From the NCBI RefSeq assembly GCF_001421885.1, contig NZ_LMLH01000030.1, positions 124,001 to 188,000 on the forward strand: DNA of 64,000 bases. The letters are read 5' to 3'. The stretch comes from Pseudomonas sp. Leaf48. GTDB taxonomy: Bacteria; Pseudomonadota; Gammaproteobacteria; Pseudomonadales; Pseudomonadaceae. Made by a program: the position numbers and the translations under genes. The notes below the pieces were generated by a model. That model ran no database searches. It saw only the letters and a list, made by a program, of their open reading frames with translations, and was not told where the DNA came from. Shown here piece after piece: positions 45,401 to 53,305 of this stretch. Within the stretch, counting starts at the first letter, position 1; each line of letters begins with the position of its first letter.

Positions 45401-46738
45401 ATGATCGAATCCGTTGAATCCTTCCTTGCCCGCCTGAAAAAACGCGACCCGGACCAGCCTGAGTTCCATCAGGCAGTGGAAGAGGTCCTGCGCAGCCTGT
45501 GGCCGTTTCTCGAAACCAATCCGCACTATCTGACTTCAGGCATTCTGGAGCGCATCTGTGAGCCGGAGCGTGCAGTCGTGTTCCGGGTTTCCTGGGTCGA
45601 CGATCAGGGCAAGGTGCAGGTCAATCGCGGTTTCCGCATCCAGATGAACAGCGCAATCGGGCCTTACAAGGGCGGTTTGCGCTTCCATCCGTCGGTGAAC
45701 ATGGGCGTCCTGAAGTTCCTCGCGTTCGAGCAGACCTTCAAGAATTCCCTGACCTCGTTGCCGATGGGCGGTGGCAAGGGCGGTTCGGACTTCGATCCGA
45801 AAGGCAAAAGCGATGCGGAAGTCATGCGCTTCTGCCAGGCCTTCATGAGTGAGTTGTACCGTCACATCGGCGCGGACGTTGATGTACCGGCCGGTGACAT
45901 CGGCGTCGGTGCCCGCGAAATCGGATTCCTGTTCGGCCAGTACAAGCGCCTGAGCAACCAGTTCACCAGCGTGTTGACCGGCAAGGGCCCCAGCTATGGC
46001 GGCAGCCTGATCCGTCCAGAGGCCACCGGTTTCGGTTGCGTGTATTTCGCCGAGGAGATGCTCAAGCGTCGCGGCCTGGCGGTCGAGGGCAAGCGTGTGG
46101 CGATTTCCGGCTCCGGCAACGTTGCGCAATACGCCGCACGCAAGGTCATGGACCTGGGCGGCAAAGTGATTTCGCTGTCTGACTCCGAAGGCACGCTGTA
46201 CTGCGAGAGCGGGCTGACCGAAGAACAGTGGCTGGCGGTGCTGGAACTGAAAAACGTCCAGCGTGGGCGCATCCGTGAACTGGCTGGCCGATTTGGCCTG
46301 GAGTTCCGCGCCGGCCAGTTGCCGTGGACCCTGAGCTGCGACATTGCCTTGCCGTGTGCGACGCAAAACGAACTGGATGCCGATGCCGCCCGCGCCTTGT
46401 TGCGTAACGGCTGCATCTGCGTGGCAGAAGGCGCGAACATGCCTACGACCCTTGAGGCGGTAGACCTGTTCATCGAAGCGAATATTATGTTTGCGCCGGG
46501 CAAGGCGTCCAACGCGGGCGGCGTGGCAGTGAGCGGACTGGAAATGTCACAGAACGCCATGCGCCTGCTATGGACTGGTGGCGAGGTCGACAGCAAGCTC
46601 CACGCGATCATGCAGTCGATCCACCACGCTTGCGTGCATTACGGCGAAGAGAACGGCCGGATCAACTATGTCAAAGGCGCCAACATCGCCGGCTTCGTCA
46701 AAGTTGCCGATGCCATGCTGGCCCAAGGCGTGGTTTAA
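45401..46738 (+). CDS. gdhA: NADP-specific glutamate dehydrogenase
   Basis: The product has 445 residues, the full length for the hexameric NADP enzyme. The substrate-binding region is NSAIGPYKGGLRFHPSVN and the catalytic block is PMGGGKGGSDFDPKGKSD, with the catalytic lysine in the GGGKGG segment. The coenzyme motif is ISGSGNVAQYAA. It aminates 2-oxoglutarate to glutamate. Its stop codon overlaps the stop codon of the next, convergent gene by a shared TTAA. Confidence 0.95.
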   Translation: MIESVESFLARLKKRDPDQPEFHQAVEEVLRSLWPFLETNPHYLTSGILERICEPERAVVFRVSWVDDQGKVQVNRGFRIQMNSAIGPYKGGLRFHPSVNMGVLKFLAFEQTFKNSLTSLPMGGGKGGSDFDPKGKSDAEVMRFCQAFMSELYRHIGADVDVPAGDIGVGAREIGFLFGQYKRLSNQFTSVLTGKGPSYGGSLIRPEATGFGCVYFAEEMLKRRGLAVEGKRVAISGSGNVAQYAARKVMDLGGKVISLSDSEGTLYCESGLTEEQWLAVLELKNVQRGRIRELAGRFGLEFRAGQLPWTLSCDIALPCATQNELDADAARALLRNGCICVAEGANMPTTLEAVDLFIEANIMFAPGKASNAGGVAVSGLEMSQNAMRLLWTGGEVDSKLHAIMQSIHHACVHYGEENGRINYVKGANIAGFVKVADAMLAQGVV

Positions 46739-47229
46739 GCCGGTTCTATACGGATCACTTCGATCAGTTGATCCCCGGCGGGGCGCTGCCACAGCACTTC
46801 ATCGTTGAGTCGTGCGCCGAGCAGTGCCCGACCCAGTGGTGAGCCCCAGTTGATCAGGCCATGGGCGGCATCGGCCTGATCTTCGCCCACCAGTTGCACC
46901 CGGTGTTCGGTGGCGTGCTCGTCGGCATAGGTTACCCAACTGCCAATCTGCACTTTGTCGGTGGAGGTCGCGTCCGGCACCACCTGAGCACTGCCCAGGC
47001 GTTGCTTGAAGTAGCGCAGATCGCGCTCGAGATCGGCCAGGCGCTGTTTGTCGGCCTGATCGCCCCGGGCCGATTGTTCGGCATGCAGGGTTTGCAGTTC
47101 GCTGAATTTGCCCTGCAACAGGCGCAGGCCTTGCGGTGTGACGTAGTTAGGCTGCGCGCTGACCTGTCGTTCGACGGGCTGGTCGGCTTGCGCGGCGGCG
47201 TTATCTTCGTTGACGAATGCCCGGCTCAT
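46735..47229 (-). CDS. GreA/GreB-family transcription elongation factor-like protein
   Basis: The product has 164 residues. An N-terminal part (QPNYVTPQGLRLLQGKFSELQ) and a coiled-coil stretch (DKQRLADLERDLRYFKQRLG) precede a GreA/GreB C-terminal FKBP-like domain (WGSPLGRALLGARLNDEV). The family cleaves backtracked RNA in stalled RNA polymerase through two acidic residues at the coiled-coil tip. The tip here is EQSARGDQADK, and I cannot confirm those residues. It could instead act like Rnk. Start ATG 47229 (MSRAFVNEDN) is preceded by GGGAGAAAACC. Confidence 0.83.
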   Translation of the reverse strand: MSRAFVNEDNAAAQADQPVERQVSAQPNYVTPQGLRLLQGKFSELQTLHAEQSARGDQADKQRLADLERDLRYFKQRLGSAQVVPDATSTDKVQIGSWVTYADEHATEHRVQLVGEDQADAAHGLINWGSPLGRALLGARLNDEVLWQRPAGDQLIEVIRIEPA

Positions 47230-47336
47230 GGTTTTCTCCCGTGATAGGGTTTGGGCCATGGTCGCAGGCATTTGGTTTCACTGGATGTCTGGATACGACT
47301 CACTGTGAGCGACAGGCGCGGATAGGCGTTGCCCGG

Positions 47337-49190
47337 TCAGTAGTGATACCACTTCACCTCAAGCATCACTTCGTTCTCGGGTGTGGCCAGATGGCTGAAT
47401 TCGCGCTGGGCGCTCAGGCGCAGCCCGAGGTTGCGCGACAATTCCCACTGCTGGTTCAGACTCAGGCTACGGCGCACTTCGCCGTTGGTGAAGAAGTCGC
47501 CTCTGGCCTCCAGACTGAAATTACCCAACGGATTTTTCCACAGCACGCCGCTGTTGAACCCAGCGGCCGGAGCGATGAATTCAGCGAAGTCGTTGTTGTG
47601 CTCGACACGTACGGTGCCCAGAGCGAATCCGAGCATGTCGTCAGTCAGTTGCCAGGTGCCACCTGCGCCGCCATTGACGTGGCTGACCAGGGTTTCGTCG
47701 TCATGCTTGCCCGGTACCCGCTCCAGGCCGCCGGTGACTTGCCACGACAGCGGTTGCAGCAGCTCATTGCGTGGTGTCAGGGAGCGGATGGTCGCCAGGT
47801 CCAGTTGTTGCACCTGCCAGTCGTTGCCTTCGTACTGGCGCAACTTGAGTTGCAGGATTTCGATCTGTGCGCCGAGGGGGAAGCTTTCGGCGTTGTCGTT
47901 GAGGTCGTGATAGGCCATGCGCAGGCCATATTCGCCAAAGGCCCGGTCGCCGCGCGTACCCAGGCCGGCCTGCCAGGTGCGGGACTCGTGGCCATCCTCG
48001 GGCAGACCGGGTTGCGGGATATCCAGTTCCGGAGGCGGATTGCGGTTGATCGCCCGCAACAGTTCGAAACTGCGCTGGGCTCGCTGCGGATCGCGTTCCT
48101 GGCCGTTGGCGCGGTAGCGTTCCAGGCGATAGGCGGCATCAATGATCAGCGCCTGGCGGTTGCGGGGTAGTGCCGTGAACGCCGCATCTTGCAGTTGTTG
48201 CTGGTCGGCGCTGACTTTCAAGACCCATTGCTGCTCCTCATCGCTCAACGGCTCGGCTCGGCTCAGCAGTTCGCGCTCGCGGGAGGGGCGGTACTGGATC
48301 GATTCAACCAGCCCGGCCTCTTTCACCGCTTTGACGGTGTCGGTGGGGATCGCGGTGATCGGGAATTGCTCGGTCAGGCGCAGACTCGGACGCGCCACTT
48401 GCAGCAGTTCGAGCAGGCGATAGGAGCAGTTTTCATCGAAGAAAAAATAGTCGAACTGGATCTGTTTCAACTCCCAGACGTGTTCGACCATGCGCGCGGT
48501 TTCTTGCTGGCTCAGGTTCAGGCGGTATTCCCACAGGTCACGGTTTTCGAGGCTGCGGTATTCCGAGAGTTTTTCCTGATAGGGCACCAGCGCGAACAAC
48601 CCCGGATAACCGCCCATCAAACCTTTCCAGGCGTAAAGGATGCTGTTGTCCGAGCCCTCGACGTAGGCGCCGAAGTTGATTGCGTAACTGAGCAGCGAAG
48701 TCTTGTCGCTTTGTACATCGGCCTGATCAATGCGCAACAGGGTGTGGCCGAACATCGACGAAGGGCTGTTGAGGTAAGCCGCCGGGAAAATCATCACCGC
48801 ACTGTGGGGAGATACGTCCTTGAACCATTGCTTGAATTCTGCGCAGGCAGGCGCTGGCAAGTCGGTCAGGTTGAGCTGTGATTTCAGCCAGCGGGTACGG
48901 GCCGGATAGACGCATTGGGCATGCTGTTCGCCAGTGCTGGCCGGGGCGTACAGCGCCTGTAAGGTGGCGGCGAGCTCATGGTCGGGATGTTCGTTGCCGT
49001 CGGCGGCGAGGAAGAACTTTTCATCGCTGACATAACTGCGCCAGCCGCCGAGCTTGGCGGTTTCGTAATGACCGAGGGAAAGCCAGAAAGGGTCATTGGC
49101 CAGTTGCTGCAGACGTTGTGGATCGAGATGAGGCGCGGCGGACAGCGGGGCGCAGACACAGAGCACCAGCCAGGCAAGGCGTTTGAGCAT
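47337..49190 (-). CDS. DUF4105 (Lnb-like) envelope protein
   Basis: The product has 617 residues. The signal peptide is MLKRLAWLVLCVCAPLSAAP. The N-terminal half matches the DUF4105/Lnb N-terminal periplasmic domain, with SVIFP-like SAVMIFPAAYLNSPSSMFGH, RIDQ and FFFDENCSYRLLELLQ. The conserved histidine and cysteine of these motifs form the presumed thiol-based catalytic site. The C-terminal 250 residues have alternating aromatic strands and end in WYHY, as in an outer-membrane beta-barrel. Relatives include lipoprotein N-acyltransferase Lnb in Gram-positives, but the Gram-negative role is not known. Confidence 0.85.
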   Translation of the reverse strand: MLKRLAWLVLCVCAPLSAAPHLDPQRLQQLANDPFWLSLGHYETAKLGGWRSYVSDEKFFLAADGNEHPDHELAATLQALYAPASTGEQHAQCVYPARTRWLKSQLNLTDLPAPACAEFKQWFKDVSPHSAVMIFPAAYLNSPSSMFGHTLLRIDQADVQSDKTSLLSYAINFGAYVEGSDNSILYAWKGLMGGYPGLFALVPYQEKLSEYRSLENRDLWEYRLNLSQQETARMVEHVWELKQIQFDYFFFDENCSYRLLELLQVARPSLRLTEQFPITAIPTDTVKAVKEAGLVESIQYRPSRERELLSRAEPLSDEEQQWVLKVSADQQQLQDAAFTALPRNRQALIIDAAYRLERYRANGQERDPQRAQRSFELLRAINRNPPPELDIPQPGLPEDGHESRTWQAGLGTRGDRAFGEYGLRMAYHDLNDNAESFPLGAQIEILQLKLRQYEGNDWQVQQLDLATIRSLTPRNELLQPLSWQVTGGLERVPGKHDDETLVSHVNGGAGGTWQLTDDMLGFALGTVRVEHNNDFAEFIAPAAGFNSGVLWKNPLGNFSLEARGDFFTNGEVRRSLSLNQQWELSRNLGLRLSAQREFSHLATPENEVMLEVKWYHY

Positions 49191-49248
49191 AGTCGGCAAC
49201 TTAAAGTCGAAAAAAACAAAGACCCAGTACGGAAGATACGTCGTTTGC

Positions 49249-49329
49249 AGGAGCCGGCTTGCTGGCGATGGCATCACCGCGGTTTATTTGGGCAACCGCA
49301 GTGATGCCATCGCCAGCAAGCCGGCTCCT
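49249..49329. repeat. REP pair forming one long hairpin (AGGAGCCGGCTTGCTGGC)
   Basis: AGGAGCCGGCTTGCTGGCGA at the left and TCGCCAGCAAGCCGGCTCCT at the right are fully complementary. The pairing continues inward through TGGCATCAC. About 23 bases form the loop. It lies upstream of the DUF4105 gene and downstream of the DUF3015 gene. Confidence 0.9.
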
Positions 49330-49362
49330 ACGGCTGACGATTTGGCCGAAAAGAGCAGGTCC

Positions 49363-49395
49363 AAAAAATAAAACCCGCTTCCCGAAGAAAGCGGG
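49363..49395 (-). terminator. Intrinsic terminator of the DUF3015 gene
   Basis: On the minus strand, CCCGCTTTC-TTC-GGGAAGCGGG pairs and is followed by TTTTATTTTTT. It lies about 13 bases after the stop codon. Confidence 0.85.
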
Positions 49396-49407
49396 GTGCG
49401 TTCGAGC

Positions 49408-49896
49408 TTAAGCCTGGGTGGCGTACTTGGCCAGACGAGGGTCGCTTTTCAGAACGGCCAGGGTGTTGGCATGCACATCTTCCGCGGTCACATCAGCCTT
49501 GCTGAAGATCTGCTGGAAGTGCTCGTGAGTGACAGCGGCGAAATGCGCACGGTCTTGCGGCGCAACGCCCAGTACTACGGCATAAGTGGTCAGCGCTTCG
49601 CCCTGACCTTTAGCCATGTCTTCGGACAGCTCGTTCATCATGCCATTCATGGCAATCCAGGATTTGCCGCCATAGGTCAGCGACGCGTTGGTCGAGCAAC
49701 CGTTGGTGCCGGAGGTCATACCGAAGGTTGCGTTGCCGGAAGTGCCGTTGGTGGTGGATGCCAGGAAGTGAGCCGGAGTACCACGCTGACCTTCGAACAG
49801 CATGTTGCCCCAACCGCAATCCGGGCCGCCTGGCGCCTGTGCCATAGCGTTGATGGATACAGCGGTGAAGAGAGTACCGAGAAGAATCCGTTTCAT
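49408..49896 (-). CDS. DUF3015-family exported protein
   Basis: The product has 162 residues. The signal peptide is MKRILLGTLFTAVSINAMAQA. The mature part has GPDCGWGNMLFEGQRG, ATTNGTSGN-like STTNGTSGNATFGMTSGTNG, and CSTNASLTYGGKSW, with two cysteines that can pair. This is the DUF3015 family, usually of unknown function, with a periplasmic or cell-surface location. Its strong terminator and short AT-rich upstream region suggest an independent gene. Confidence 0.88.
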   Translation of the reverse strand: MKRILLGTLFTAVSINAMAQAPGGPDCGWGNMLFEGQRGTPAHFLASTTNGTSGNATFGMTSGTNGCSTNASLTYGGKSWIAMNGMMNELSEDMAKGQGEALTTYAVVLGVAPQDRAHFAAVTHEHFQQIFSKADVTAEDVHANTLAVLKSDPRLAKYATQA

Positions 49897-50176
49897 AGCT
49901 TTATTCTCTTTGTGTGCATACCAATAGACGAGGGAATCTGGCCCGTTCCGGTGCCAGTGGGCTGGGCATTAGTCCAGCCGCGCAGTTTGGAGTTTAGGCA
50001 CGATCACGGGGTTCCGTTATTTTTTGCAAAAACTTCGTTGCAGAGCCGCGATTTAAGCCCGTCCTGGTTAGGGATTGCCAATTGTCGATGCGCAGGGCCG
50101 CGGCGCTCCTTGCCAGTCGGGCACAGGCAGCGCCAGAATGCTGGCATCTGCCCCGCCTGATTGTTAAGGAAGCCCG

Positions 50177-52615
50177 ATGCCTGATCCTGTTGCTGCCAGC
50201 TTGCGTCTAGCGCCCGAAGCGCTGACTCGTCCGTTTTCCGCTGAACAGTTCAGCTTCTCTACCACCAATGATCTGGAGCCCTTTCGCGGTGTGCTTGGCC
50301 AGGAACGTGCGGTCGAAGCCTTGCAGTTCGGTGTGGCCATGCCACGCCCCGGCTACAACGTATTTGTCATGGGCGAACCCGGCACTGGCCGGTTTTCCTT
50401 CGTCAAACGCTACCTGAAGGCCGAAGGCAAGCGCCTGCAGACCCCGGCTGACTGGGTCTACGTCAACAATTTCGATGAGCCTCGCGAACCTCGCGCCCTG
50501 GAATTGCCCTCGGGTACCGCCGGCGCTTTCATCGGCGACATCAACGGATTGATCGACAATCTGCTGGCGACGTTCCCTGCGGTATTCGAGCACCCGTCCT
50601 ACCAGCAGAAGAAAAGCGCCATCGATCGTGCTTTCAACCAGCGTTATGACAAGGCGCTGGATGTGATCGAGCGCCTGGCGTTGGAGAAGGAGGTCGCGCT
50701 TTACCGTGACGCCAGCAACATCGCCTTCACCCCGATGAGCGATGGCAAGGCCCTGGATGAGGCTGAGTTCGCGCAGTTGCCGGAAGCTGAACGCGAGCGT
50801 TTTCACGAGGATATCTCCGCGCTGGAGGAGCGTCTGAACGAAGAGCTGGCCAGCCTGCCGCAATGGAAGCGCGAGTCGAGCAATCAGCTGCGCCACCTCA
50901 ACGAAGAAACCATCACCCTGGCTCTGCAGCCCCTGCTGTCACCGCTGTCGGAGAAGTACGCCGAGAACGCGGCTGTATGCGGTTATCTGCAAGCGATGCA
51001 GGTGTATTTGCTCAAGACTGTGGTCGAGCAACTGGTCGATGACAGCAAGACCGATGCAGTCGCCCGCAAGCTCCTGGAAGAGCAGTACGCACCGAGCCTG
51101 GTGGTCGGTCATTCAGCCAGTGGCGGTGCGCCAGTGGTGTTTGAACCACACCCGACCTACGAAAACCTTTTCGGCCGTATCGAATACAGTACTGACCAGG
51201 GCGCGCTCTTTACCACCTACCGGCAACTGCGGCCGGGTGCCTTGCACCGGGCCAACGGCGGTTTCCTGATTCTTGAAGCGGAAAAAATGCTCAGCGAACC
51301 GTTCGTATGGGATGCGCTGAAGCGCGCCCTGCAATCGCGCAAGCTGAAAATGGAATCGCCGCTCGGGGAACTGGGGCGTCTGGCCACCGTGACCCTGACC
51401 CCGCAACATATTCCGTTGCAGGTCAAAGTCGTGATCATCGGCGCCCGTCAGCTCTATTACACGCTGCAGGACCTCGATCCGGACTTCCAGGAAATGTTCC
51501 GTGTCCTGGTGGATTTCGACGAAGACATTCCCATGGTCGACGAGAGCCTGGAGCAGTTCGCCCAGTTGCTTAAAACCCGCACGTCCGAAGAAGGCATGGC
51601 ACCCCTGACCGCTGATGCGGTGGCGCGCCTGGCGACCTACAGCGCGCGTCTGGCCGAGCACCAGGGGCGTTTGTCAGCGCGTATCGGTGACCTGTTCCAG
51701 CTGGTCAGCGAAGCGGATTTCATCCGTCACCTGGCCGGCGATGAAATGACCGACGCCGGGCACATAGAACGGGCGCTCAAGGCCAAGGCCACGCGGACCG
51801 GTCGGGTTTCGGCGCGGATTCTAGATGACATGCTGGCCGGGATCATCCTGATCGACACCGACGGCGCTGCGGTCGGCAAGTGCAACGGTCTGACGGTGCT
51901 GGAAGTCGGTGACTCGGCCTTCGGTGTACCGGCGCGGATCTCCGCCACGGTCTATCCAGGCGGCAGCGGCATCGTCGACATCGAGCGTGAGGTCAACCTC
52001 GGGCAGCCGATCCACTCCAAAGGCGTGATGATCCTCACCGGGTATCTGGGCAGCCGGTACGCCCAGGAATTCCCGTTGGCGATTTCCGCGAGTATCGCCC
52101 TGGAGCAATCCTATGGTTACGTCGACGGCGACAGCGCCTCACTGGGCGAGGCGTGCACCCTGATTTCGGCCTTGTCGAAAACCCCGCTCAAGCAATGCTT
52201 TGCGATCACAGGCTCAATCAACCAGTTTGGTGAAGTGCAGGCCGTCGGCGGGGTTAACGAGAAGATCGAAGGTTTCTTCCGTCTCTGTGAGGCTCGGGGG
52301 CTGACCGGCGAGCAGGGTGCGATCATTCCACAGGCCAACGTGGCCACCTTGATGCTCGACGAAAAGGTGCTGGCGGCGGTGCGCGCGGGGCAGTTCCATG
52401 TCTACGCCGTACGTCAGGCCGACGAAGCCTTGAGCCTGTTGGTCGGCGAACCGGCCGGCGCGCCCGATGAGAACGGCGAATTTCCGGAAGGCAGCGTGAA
52501 CGCGCGGGTAGTGGAGCGCTTGCGCGTTATCGCGGAAATGATCAGTGAAGAGGATCTGAAGGAAGCCGAGAAAGAGATGGCGCAGGAGGCGTTGGCAGAA
52601 ACCAAGCCTGCTTGA
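50177..52615 (+). CDS. Lon-family ATP-dependent protease (LonB/YcbZ type, AsrA-like)
   Basis: The product has 812 residues. An N-terminal ATPase-like region has GEPGTGRFSF at residues 66-75, in the place of Walker A but with Arg72 in place of the usual lysine. The central part is helical and charged, and GGFLILEAEKML is the Walker B region. The Lon protease domain covers about 570-780. The catalytic Ser653 is in DGDSASLGE and Lys696 is in NEKIEGFF, 43 residues apart, exactly the spacing of E. coli Lon Ser679/Lys722. The P. aeruginosa homologue AsrA (from memory PA0779) is linked to aminoglycoside-induced stress. The protein is cytoplasmic. Confidence 0.88.
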   Translation: MPDPVAASLRLAPEALTRPFSAEQFSFSTTNDLEPFRGVLGQERAVEALQFGVAMPRPGYNVFVMGEPGTGRFSFVKRYLKAEGKRLQTPADWVYVNNFDEPREPRALELPSGTAGAFIGDINGLIDNLLATFPAVFEHPSYQQKKSAIDRAFNQRYDKALDVIERLALEKEVALYRDASNIAFTPMSDGKALDEAEFAQLPEAERERFHEDISALEERLNEELASLPQWKRESSNQLRHLNEETITLALQPLLSPLSEKYAENAAVCGYLQAMQVYLLKTVVEQLVDDSKTDAVARKLLEEQYAPSLVVGHSASGGAPVVFEPHPTYENLFGRIEYSTDQGALFTTYRQLRPGALHRANGGFLILEAEKMLSEPFVWDALKRALQSRKLKMESPLGELGRLATVTLTPQHIPLQVKVVIIGARQLYYTLQDLDPDFQEMFRVLVDFDEDIPMVDESLEQFAQLLKTRTSEEGMAPLTADAVARLATYSARLAEHQGRLSARIGDLFQLVSEADFIRHLAGDEMTDAGHIERALKAKATRTGRVSARILDDMLAGIILIDTDGAAVGKCNGLTVLEVGDSAFGVPARISATVYPGGSGIVDIEREVNLGQPIHSKGVMILTGYLGSRYAQEFPLAISASIALEQSYGYVDGDSASLGEACTLISALSKTPLKQCFAITGSINQFGEVQAVGGVNEKIEGFFRLCEARGLTGEQGAIIPQANVATLMLDEKVLAAVRAGQFHVYAVRQADEALSLLVGEPAGAPDENGEFPEGSVNARVVERLRVIAEMISEEDLKEAEKEMAQEALAETKPA

Positions 52616-52648
52616 CCTGACATTGCACAAAACTCTGTGGAAGCCTTT

Positions 52649-52756
52649 GTGGCGAGGGGGCTTGCCCCCGCTGGGCTGCGAAGCAGCCCCAAAACTTTTG
52701 GGACTACTGCGTAGTCTGACGGGGCGATGCGGCGTTCCGACAAGCCCCCTCGCCAC
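52649..52756. repeat. GTGGCGAGGGGGCTTGCC-family repeat
   Basis: GTGGCGAGGGGGCTTGCCCC and GACAAGCCCCCTCGCCAC are inverted at the ends. Between them stand two nested palindromes (GGGCTGCGAAGCAGCCC and CAAAACTTTTG). The same composite recurs at 63081-63180 and, more diverged, at 38995. It lies in the 342-base gap before the 113-residue gene, where I see no other gene. Confidence 0.85.
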
Positions 52757-52957
52757 AATGTTTTATATTGGCACTCATAAAGCGCCGTCGAAATGGCGTC
52801 AATATTCACACAATGACCGCTCGGCGTATTCTGGTCTCGTCCGGCATTCAGTTCGGACTTTTCTTCTATTCTCTGCTCAGGGATACCTACAGTCATCACT
52901 GGATCGAGACAGCCTTCCCTTGGGGGCTGAATACCGGATTTAACGAGGGTAGCCGCC

Positions 52958-53299
52958 ATGTCGCGCAACCTCTGCCTCACCCGTCAATGCCTGGGTCTTG
53001 TGACCCGAATCGAATGCGCCGTGCGCCCCCTGGCGGGTGATAACGGTATGTGGACATTGCTGTTCGCCGCTGGAATGGCCGGTGAACAACCATCGGCCAT
53101 CAAGGCCCAAGGGCCGTTTCATGGCCCGTTCGCGGCTGAATCCATCCTCGACACCATTGTGGAAAGCCTGACGCTTCACGGTTACGAATTGGCCGACGAT
53201 CCGCAAATCTGGTGCCTGCACCTGCAAGCCCAGCTTCGCGAAATCAATGGTGGTCGCTGCAGCACCGTGGGCGGCTTTGAGTTTCGGCCGGAGCACTGA
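52958..53299 (+). CDS. Hypothetical protein, 113 residues
   Basis: The start ATG is preceded by GAGGGTAGCCGCC. I do not recognise a domain. There is a basic N-terminus with cysteines (LCLTRQCLGLVTRIEC), a hydrophobic stretch (GDNGMWTLLFAAGMAGE) and a C-terminal WCLHLQAQLREINGG. No signal peptide is evident. It is convergent with the lipoprotein gene, with only six bases between the stops. The coding character (GC-rich third positions) supports it as real. Confidence 0.6.
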   Translation: MSRNLCLTRQCLGLVTRIECAVRPLAGDNGMWTLLFAAGMAGEQPSAIKAQGPFHGPFAAESILDTIVESLTLHGYELADDPQIWCLHLQAQLREINGGRCSTVGGFEFRPEH

Positions 53300-53305
53300 G
53301 TCGCA

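Noticed and set aside
52768..53040. A 90-residue frame ahead of the 113-residue gene
   Set aside because: It overlaps the better-supported gene in another frame and has no ribosome-binding site or conserved motif.
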